Below are positions 59,116 to 64,000 of a stretch of DNA of 64,000 nucleotides, piece by piece. Source of the DNA: Actinomycetospora sp. NBRC 106378 (lineage in GTDB: Bacteria > Actinomycetota > Actinomycetes > Mycobacteriales > Pseudonocardiaceae); the NCBI RefSeq assembly GCF_030269685.1, contig NZ_BSTT01000003.1, forward strand, positions 434,001-498,000, read 5' to 3'. The position numbers and the translations under genes were made by a program. Each line of letters begins with the position of its first letter. Within the stretch, counting starts at the first letter, position 1. The notes beneath the pieces were generated by a model. That model was not told the origin of the DNA, made no database searches, and worked only from the letters and a program-made list of their open reading frames with translations.

Positions 59116-60594
59116 TCAGGCCCGGACCGCGCGCAGCTGGTCGGCGAGCTTCGCGGCGTCGACCCGGGAGAGCTTGCCGACCCGGTTCGTCGGGAGGCCC
59201 TCGACCCGGAACACGTACTCCGGCCACTTGCCCTTCATGAGGCCGAGGTCGGCGAGGTGACGCTGGATCTCGGGGAGCTCCAGGTCGTCCCGGCCGGTCA
59301 CGACCAGGACGGCGATCCGCTCCCCCAGGACGTCGTCGGGCACCGGGACCACGCAGACCTGGTCGACGTGCGGGTGGCGGGCCACCGCCGACTCGACCTC
59401 GGTCACGTCGATGTTGCGGCCGCCGCGGATGATGATGTCCTTCTCGCGTCCCCGGATCGACACCGTCCCGTCGGCCGCGACGGCGACGAGGTCGCCGGTG
59501 GGCAGGAAGCCGTCCTCGGTCAGCGCGGGCGGCACGACCTCGCCCGCCCGGGCGTACCCGACGAACAGGGACGGCCCGCGGACCTGGGCCCGGCCGGTCT
59601 CCCCGGCGGACAGCGGCGTGCCCGTCTCGTCGACGGCGCGCAGCTCGGTCCCGGGGAACGGGGTGCCGTCGGTCCCGAGCCGGGTCACCGGATCGTCGTC
59701 GGGCCGCGAGGTGGTGTGGCCGAGGCACTCCGACATCCCGAACACCCGCAGGAACCGGGTGTCGAGCCGCTCCTCGGCGCGGCCGAGCGCGCCGGCGTCC
59801 ATCGGCCCGCCGCCGACGGTCATCGCCGTCATCGCGGACAGCTCACCGCCACGACGGGCCGCGGTCCCCATCTGCAGCGCCATGGTCGGCACGCACATGG
59901 TCCAGCGCGCGTCGTGCTCGGCCATGAGGTCGACCGCGACCGCAGGGTCCCAGCGGTCCAGCAGGAGGACCCGGCCGCCGAGCAGCAGGGGCAGGTAGAG
60001 CCCGAAGCAGATCGCCGCGGCCGACGAGAGCGGGACGAGCGCCGCGACGGTGTCGCCCGGACGCAGTCCGACGGCCTCGATCGTGGCCCGCCCGGCGTAG
60101 CGCAACGCGTCCTCCGACTGGACGACGCCCTTCGCGCGGCCCGTGGACCCCGACGTCAGGCCGATCACGGCCCCGCCGCCCCAGCGACCGTCTCCGCGCG
60201 CCCGGCGGGCCGTCAGGTCCCAGCCGTCGAGGACCTCCGCGTCCCGCGGACCCGGTGCGATCGTCGCGGCCACCTCGGACGAGAGGACGACGGCGTCGGG
60301 GTCGACGTCCTCGCACGCCCCGACGAACTCCTCCCGCGTGGTGTGCCGGCTGAGCAGCGCCAGGGTCCCGTCGAGACGTCCGACGGCGACTGCCGCGACG
60401 AGGGTCCGCCACGAGTTGTCGGCCTGCACCATCACGGTCGGCCCGGGGCCGGTCCGGGTCTCGAGCTCCGCGGCGAGGACCGCCGCCCGGTCGAGGACGT
60501 CCGCGAGCCGGTGCTCGCCCTCGGCGTCGATCGCGACGACGTCGTCGGGCGCGAGCGCGGCGCGCCGCTCCAGGTCGGCGTGGAGCTGTCTCAC
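59116..60594 (-). CDS. Acyl-CoA synthetase / AMP-dependent ligase
   Basis: 492 residues from the GTG at 60594, which overlaps the EthD stop (GTGA). The ATP loop is IGLTSGSTGRAKGVVQSEDA. Further core motifs are FGMSECLGHTTSRPDD (A5) and GFLPTGDLVAVAADGTVSIR then GREKDIIIRGGRNIDVTEVE (A7-A8), with the catalytic Lys in VGKLSRVDAAKL near the end. The fold is the ANL superfamily. It activates a carboxylate to its CoA thioester; the chain or aromatic preference cannot be read. The N-terminal domain is shorter than in FadD enzymes. Confidence 0.87.
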   Translation of the reverse strand: MRQLHADLERRAALAPDDVVAIDAEGEHRLADVLDRAAVLAAELETRTGPGPTVMVQADNSWRTLVAAVAVGRLDGTLALLSRHTTREEFVGACEDVDPDAVVLSSEVAATIAPGPRDAEVLDGWDLTARRARGDGRWGGGAVIGLTSGSTGRAKGVVQSEDALRYAGRATIEAVGLRPGDTVAALVPLSSAAAICFGLYLPLLLGGRVLLLDRWDPAVAVDLMAEHDARWTMCVPTMALQMGTAARRGGELSAMTAMTVGGGPMDAGALGRAEERLDTRFLRVFGMSECLGHTTSRPDDDPVTRLGTDGTPFPGTELRAVDETGTPLSAGETGRAQVRGPSLFVGYARAGEVVPPALTEDGFLPTGDLVAVAADGTVSIRGREKDIIIRGGRNIDVTEVESAVARHPHVDQVCVVPVPDDVLGERIAVLVVTGRDDLELPEIQRHLADLGLMKGKWPEYVFRVEGLPTNRVGKLSRVDAAKLADQLRAVRA

Positions 60595-60917
60595 CGGTCG
60601 GCCCCGACCAGCTCGACCTCGTCGCCCAGCAGCGCGATCCGCTTGCCCTTCATGGCGCCGACGTGGCGCACGGCGGCCGCCCACTCCTCGCTGGCCAGGG
60701 CGGCACGGGCGGCGGCCTCGTCGTCGAAGCTGAGCACGGAGACACCGTCCCAGCCCTCGGAGCGGGGTTCGAGCGCACTCGTGACCGCGGTGTGCCGCCA
60801 GGCCCGCAGCCCGGGCAGCGGGTAGGTCATCTCCGCGTGCTCGCCGCGCCACCAGTCGATGAACTGCTCGTGGGTCCACTCGGGCGGGCGGGCGGCCAGC
60901 AGGACGAGGTTGAACAC
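60591..60917 (-). CDS. EthD-domain protein
   Basis: 108 residues from a GTG with AAGGAGG five bases upstream. A single ferredoxin-like alpha/beta fold: FNLVLLAARPPEWTHEQFID then WWRGEHAEMTYPLPGLRAWR are the EthD-type beta1-alpha1 features. EthD proteins often help the oxidation of ethers, or serve as small-molecule-binding dimers beside oxygenases. It overlaps the ligase start, so the two are co-translated. Confidence 0.8.
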   Translation of the reverse strand: MFNLVLLAARPPEWTHEQFIDWWRGEHAEMTYPLPGLRAWRHTAVTSALEPRSEGWDGVSVLSFDDEAAARAALASEEWAAAVRHVGAMKGKRIALLGDEVELVGADR

Positions 60918-60942
60918 GGTTCCTCCTTCTCGACGGCGGGGG

Positions 60943-61338
60943 TCAGCGGGCTTCGACGTCGAGCTCGGGAGAGCGCCCGATCATCAGGTCGGTGACGCGG
61001 CCGTCGGCGTCGAGCCGGGCGGCCGCCACGAACGTGGACTCGAAGGCGTCCCCGCGGCGGGCCTGGCCGAACACCAGCTCGTCGGAGGCGACGGTGGAGG
61101 CACTCAGGACGTGGTGGGTCAGCACGCTCTTCTCGCGCTGGGCGAGGTAGCCCTCCATCGCCGCGCGGCCGCCCGCGAAGTCCCGCGCCTCCCCGCCTCC
61201 GGTGCCGAAGACGATCGAGAACCGGAAGTCCGGCGCGATCATGTCGAGGATGTCGTCCGGGGTGTCCCCGTCGAGGCTGGCGAACCAGCGGCGCAGGAAG
61301 GGGGCCGCAGGCGCGGCCGGATCGGCGTCGATCACCAC
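60943..61338 (-). CDS. SnoaL/NTF2-like protein
   Basis: 131 residues from the GTG at 61338; the next GTG, at 61335, is better spaced (five bases) from AGGAG and is the more likely start. The NTF2-like alpha+beta barrel includes FLRRWFASLDGDTPDDILDM, IAPDFRFSIVFGTGGG and AAMEGYLAQREKSVLTHHVL. In this family such proteins are ligand-binding cyclases or isomerases of polyketides and steroids, or their small accessories. The pathway here is unknown. An operator-like region lies just upstream. Confidence 0.75.
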   Translation of the reverse strand: MVIDADPAAPAAPFLRRWFASLDGDTPDDILDMIAPDFRFSIVFGTGGGEARDFAGGRAAMEGYLAQREKSVLTHHVLSASTVASDELVFGQARRGDAFESTFVAAARLDADGRVTDLMIGRSPELDVEAR

Positions 61339-61370
61339 AACTCCTGATATGAGTTCAGTTCGGGTAACTC
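61339..61370 (-). promoter_or_regulatory. Promoter region with three AACTC/GAGTT half-sites
   Basis: AACTC (61339-61343), GAGTT (61351-61355) and AACTC (61366-61370) alternate in direction. The first two form a 5-bp dyad with a 7-bp spacer. It lies 2 bp from the SnoaL GTG and includes the AGGAG ribosome site, so a bound protein would block transcription or translation. Confidence 0.4.
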
Positions 61371-61403
61371 GAGACTAGGCAGCCCGACGGTCGGCGGCAA
61401 GGG

Positions 61404-62105
61404 TCAGCGGGCCGCGAGACCCCGGACGTCCGGGGCGGAGGGCAGCGAGTCGTCCCACCCGTCGACGTGCAGGACGTCGTCGACGGCCGGTCGGCGGGCG
61501 CGGCCGAACTTCTCCCCCGTCGTGAAGGCCACCGGGGTCAGGCACACCTGCTGCACCCGGTCGAAGGGGATGCCCAGCAGCTCGGCGGCGTCGCGTTCGC
61601 GGGCCATGTGCATCGTGGTCCAGCAGGTGCCGAGGCCGCGGGCCCGGGCGGCGAGCATGAAGCTCCACGTCGCCGGCAGCACGCCGCCCAGCAGGGACGC
61701 GCTCGCCATCGCCGAGGCGCCGTCGAGGCGGGCGCCCTCCAGGCAGGTGATGACGATCGTGTCGACCTCGTGGAGGGCGTCCGCCAGCGCGTCCGCGGAC
61801 CGTGCGGAGCGCTCCTGGGTGCGGGCGGCCCCGGCGTCGTCGGTCGCCACCCGCCCGATGTAGCCCTCGGACTCGCGGTAGGTGCCCTCGTAGACCTCGC
61901 TGTAGAGGTCGGCGAGGCCCTTCCGCAGCACGGGATCGCGGACGACGACGAAGCGGGTCCGCGGGAGGTTGGAGCCCGCCGGGGCCTGCAGCGCCACGTC
62001 GATGCAGTCCCGGATCAGCTCGAGCGGGACGGGGCGGGAGGGGTCGAGCCGGCGGCGGACCGCCCGCGTGGTGGTGAGGACCTCGTCGGCGTCCACCTCA
62101 GCCAC
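61404..62105 (-). CDS. Nitroreductase-family flavoprotein
   Basis: 233 residues from the GTG at 62105, overlapping the upstream stop by eight bases (a GTG at 62096 is also open). LTTTRAVRRRLDPSRPVPLE is the FMN-binding start (RRS/T-like). APAGSNLPRTRFVVVRDP is the phosphate-binding part, LLPATW-like phrases are present (LGGVLPATWSFMLAARARGL), and GIPFDRVQQVCLTPVAFTTG closes the fold. It should use FMN and NAD(P)H to reduce nitro groups, quinones or enoyl-like bonds. Its mix with SnoaL proteins and an acyl-CoA dehydrogenase suggests a redox step on a pathway intermediate. Confidence 0.83.
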   Translation of the reverse strand: MAEVDADEVLTTTRAVRRRLDPSRPVPLELIRDCIDVALQAPAGSNLPRTRFVVVRDPVLRKGLADLYSEVYEGTYRESEGYIGRVATDDAGAARTQERSARSADALADALHEVDTIVITCLEGARLDGASAMASASLLGGVLPATWSFMLAARARGLGTCWTTMHMARERDAAELLGIPFDRVQQVCLTPVAFTTGEKFGRARRPAVDDVLHVDGWDDSLPSAPDVRGLAAR

Positions 62106-62457
62106 CCTCGGGCAGCGTGAACATGCCGAAGTCGGGTCGGAAGAAGGCCTGGTAGCGCGAGACCAGCCCGTCGGTGACGAGCGCCGTCGCGGTGAAGGAG
62201 CCGGTGCCGCGGCCATCGGCCTCGGTGACGATGCCGTGCACCATCTCGAGGTCACCGTCGACGGCGCGCCGGTGGACGTGGTGGCGGCGACCCACCGCGG
62301 GACGTCCGGCCACGTAGGCCTCCAGGTCGGCGCGGCCGGAGCCCCGCACGTCCTGCCCGGGGATCGCGATGAGGAACTCGACGTCGGGGGCGACCAGGTC
62401 GAGCCCGCTGAGCGGGTCCGTCCCGTCGAGCCGCCCGTAGTACTCCTCGATGATCAT
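62098..62457 (-). CDS. SnoaL-like protein, second in cluster
   Basis: 119 residues. MIIEEYYGRLDGTDPLSGLD then LVAPDVEFLIAIPG are the start of the NTF2-like fold; HHVHRRAVDGDLEMVHGIVT has two His residues where some cyclases and SnoaL-type proteins place catalytic groups. It overlaps the nitroreductase start by eight bases, so co-translation is likely. It differs from the 60943 protein in sequence and presumably in ligand. Confidence 0.78.
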   Translation of the reverse strand: MIIEEYYGRLDGTDPLSGLDLVAPDVEFLIAIPGQDVRGSGRADLEAYVAGRPAVGRRHHVHRRAVDGDLEMVHGIVTEADGRGTGSFTATALVTDGLVSRYQAFFRPDFGMFTLPEGG

Positions 62458-62476
62458 CTGCCGTCCTCCTCTACGG

Positions 62477-63112
62477 TCACAGTGCCTCGGCGGCGACCAT
62501 GCGGGCCGCGCAGCCCTCCATGAAGTGCGCGATGTCGTCCAGGTCCATGGCCCCGCCGGGCCGGTACCAGCGCCACACGCCGGTGATCAGTCCCAGCAGG
62601 GTGCGGGCCATGACCACGGGGTCCCGGTCCGGGAACTCCCCCTCGGCGATGCCGCGTTCGAGCAGCTCGACCCAGTTGCGCTCGACGCGGGCGACGAGGT
62701 CCCGCGACGCGAGCCGCTCGGTCTCCTCCCGCTCGGAGGAGCGGGACGCGGCGAGCAGACCGATGTTGGCGACGAGGATCCGGTTCTGCTGGACCTCCTG
62801 CGGCGACAGCGCGTAGGCCGCCGCGACGGCGGCACGCAGGCCCTCGAGAGCGGTCGGCGCGTCGGCCGTGGCCGCGCGGAACGCCGCGTCGGAGTTGCGC
62901 AGACCCAGGCGCATGACGGTGAGCAGGCAGTGGGCCTTGGACTCGAAGTAGTGGTAGAGCGCGGTCTGGCCGATCCCGACCCGGTCCGCCACCGCCGACC
63001 ACTTCGTGCCCTCGTACCCGGCCTCTCCGAAGCACTCGACCGCGGCGGCCAGGATCGCGGGCCGCTTGGACCGGGGGCCGTCGTCGGTCTCGGTGAGTGC
63101 GGCGATGCTCAT
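62477..63112 (-). CDS. TetR-family transcriptional regulator
   Basis: 211 residues from the ATG at 63112 with AAAGGG upstream. The DNA-binding domain (about 15-62) has PAILAAAVECFGEAGYEGTK then WSAVADRVGIGQTALYHYFE. The C-terminal domain has ALEGLRAAVAAAYALSPQEV and ends RWYRPGGAMDLDDIAHFMEG, like KstR2-type regulators of lipid-CoA degradation. It is transcribed ahead of the SnoaL-nitroreductase genes and behind the acyl-CoA dehydrogenase. A perfect palindrome at 63159-63171 is a likely operator. Confidence 0.85.
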   Translation of the reverse strand: MSIAALTETDDGPRSKRPAILAAAVECFGEAGYEGTKWSAVADRVGIGQTALYHYFESKAHCLLTVMRLGLRNSDAAFRAATADAPTALEGLRAAVAAAYALSPQEVQQNRILVANIGLLAASRSSEREETERLASRDLVARVERNWVELLERGIAEGEFPDRDPVVMARTLLGLITGVWRWYRPGGAMDLDDIAHFMEGCAARMVAAEAL

Positions 63113-63158
63113 GGGCGGCCCTTTCGGCAGACGGGTCGCCTCCACCCTAGTCAGCGCC

Positions 63159-63171
63159 TGAACCGGGTTCA
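63159..63171. promoter_or_regulatory. Perfect palindrome TGAACC-G-GGTTCA upstream of tetR
   Basis: Perfect 6-bp arms around a single base. It overlaps the stop codon of the acyl-CoA dehydrogenase and lies 46 bp before the TetR ATG. Confidence 0.5.
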
Positions 63172-64000
63172 TGTGCTCGGCAGCCCGATCGCCCCGAGCA
63201 GCGCCTCGGAGTGCCGGGCGCCGAGCAGCGCCGCGTCGGTGGCCGCGCGCCGGACGTGGAGGTGGGCGACGTGTTCCCAGGTGAACCCGGTCCCGCCGTG
63301 GACCTGGACGGTCTCGGCCGCCACCCAGGCGTACGCCTCGCCGCACACCAGCGCCGCCGTCGCGACGGCGGCGGGCGCCTCCGGCGACCTCTCGGCGAGG
63401 GCCGCCGCCGCCCACCAGGACGCGGACCGGGCGGCCTCGACCCGGACGGCCATGTCGGCGCACCGGTGCTTGATCGCCTGGAACGTCGCGATCGGACGGC
63501 CGAACTGGACCCGGTCCGCGGCGTAGGCGACGGACAGCTCCATGGCCGCCGCCGCGCCGCCGGCCTGCTCGCAGCCGAGCGCGGCCCGACCCCGGCGCAG
63601 GACGCCCTCGACGGCCTCGCGGGCGTCGCCCGGGTGGCCGACGCGGCGGGCCGGGACGCGGTCGAGCAGGACGTCGGCCAGCTGCCGGTTCGGGTCCAGG
63701 GCGCGCAGCGGCGAGCGGACCAGCCCCTCGGCCGCGCCGTCCACCACGAACACGGCCGGTTCGCCCTCGACCGCCGCGACCACGAACAGGAGGTCCGCCG
63801 TCGCCCCCTCCACGACCTGCAGCTTCGTGCCGGAGAGCCGCCACCCGCCGTCGTCGTCGCCCTCCGCCCGGGTACCGAGGTGGTCGGGGTCCCACTCGCC
63901 GTGGTCCTCGCGGAACGCGAAGGTCCCGGTCCGCTCGCCGCTCGCGAGGGACGTCAGCAGCTCGCGGCGCAGGTCCTCGGTGCCCGAGAGTTCCAGCAGG
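63169..64000 (-). CDS. Acyl-CoA dehydrogenase (5' end beyond window)
   Basis: 277 codons are visible and the frame stays open to the right edge, so the N-terminal quarter is missing. SLASGERTGTFAFREDHGEW marks the middle beta domain. FGRPIATFQAIKHRCADMAV is the conserved first helix of the C-terminal domain, where QFGRPIATFQ binds FAD. ETVQVHGGTGFTWEHVAHLH is the C-terminal FAD/dimer phrase; the catalytic Glu position cannot be assigned with confidence in this branch. It oxidises an acyl-CoA at C2-C3 with FAD. Confidence 0.88.
   Translation of the reverse strand, partial: LLELSGTEDLRRELLTSLASGERTGTFAFREDHGEWDPDHLGTRAEGDDDGGWRLSGTKLQVVEGATADLLFVVAAVEGEPAVFVVDGAAEGLVRSPLRALDPNRQLADVLLDRVPARRVGHPGDAREAVEGVLRRGRAALGCEQAGGAAAAMELSVAYAADRVQFGRPIATFQAIKHRCADMAVRVEAARSASWWAAAALAERSPEAPAAVATAALVCGEAYAWVAAETVQVHGGTGFTWEHVAHLHVRRAATDAALLGARHSEALLGAIGLPST

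Noticed and set aside
59116-60594. NRPS or PKS loading module
   Set aside because: No carrier-protein or condensation/ketosynthase domain is fused or adjacent; the ligase ends right after its own C-terminal domain.

Overview
High-GC actinobacterial chromosome segment. GTG starts, very high third-position GC, GAF-ANTAR proteins, Mce-associated membrane proteins, an F420-type PPOX protein, a ShbA-type sigma factor and a GarA/FtsR/gcv locus together point to the Pseudonocardiales (Pseudonocardia/Actinomycetospora-like). The family-level placement is an inference. I see no phage, insertion sequence, CRISPR array, rRNA or tRNA. Both ends cut a gene: a cyclopropane-fatty-acid-synthase-like methyltransferase on the left and an acyl-CoA dehydrogenase on the right.

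Layout. 1-5 kb: methyltransferase; a ShbA-like sigma factor translationally coupled to a degenerate sigma-like protein; two Mce-associated membrane proteins; an epoxide-hydrolase-like enzyme. 5-9 kb: a MarR/aldo-keto reductase pair with clear operators, then two GAF-ANTAR regulators with a small coupled ORF between them. 9-16 kb: DUF72 and MOSC genes, an internally deleted isochorismatase, a Uma2 nuclease, two adaptor (HlyD-type) genes without a pump, an SRPBCC protein and a hot-dog thioesterase. 16-24 kb: feoABC diverging from a VIT-type iron/manganese transporter with IdeR/DtxR-like boxes between them, then 8-oxoguanine deaminase-like and NCS2 purine permease genes with XRE and TetR regulators. 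24-42 kb: mostly housekeeping and single-gene units (CocE hydrolase, DUF2071, DUF427, DinB, MarR, CoaA, SDR, PPOX, two CNNM/CorC-type membrane proteins, serine hydrolase, renalase-like oxidase, M15-like wall enzyme, amino-acid permease plus universal stress protein, MFS).

42.6-50.3 kb is a conserved actinobacterial block: gcvP behind a tandem glycine riboswitch, a MerR regulator, a BFN (DUF151) protein, FtsR, GarA, GcvH and a CDP-alcohol phosphatidyltransferase. The order follows M. tuberculosis Rv1832-Rv1822, without genes corresponding to Rv1823-Rv1825. It joins glycine cleavage to the GarA switch on 2-oxoglutarate/glutamate metabolism. 50-57 kb: 3-hydroxybutyrate dehydrogenase, a GT9 glycosyltransferase, selD, a DUF742 protein with N-terminal repeats, S4, TSUP, YqeY and XRE genes. 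57-64 kb: a minus-strand run that looks like one uncharacterised CoA-dependent pathway (acyl-CoA dehydrogenase, TetR, two SnoaL-like proteins, nitroreductase, EthD, acyl-CoA/AMP ligase, SDRs, VOC).

The most unusual signals lie between genes. A 58-bp imperfect palindrome occurs five times at three loci. A 47-bp hairpin occurs three times with compensatory stem changes. A single 91-bp interrupted dyad lies 3' of ftsR.
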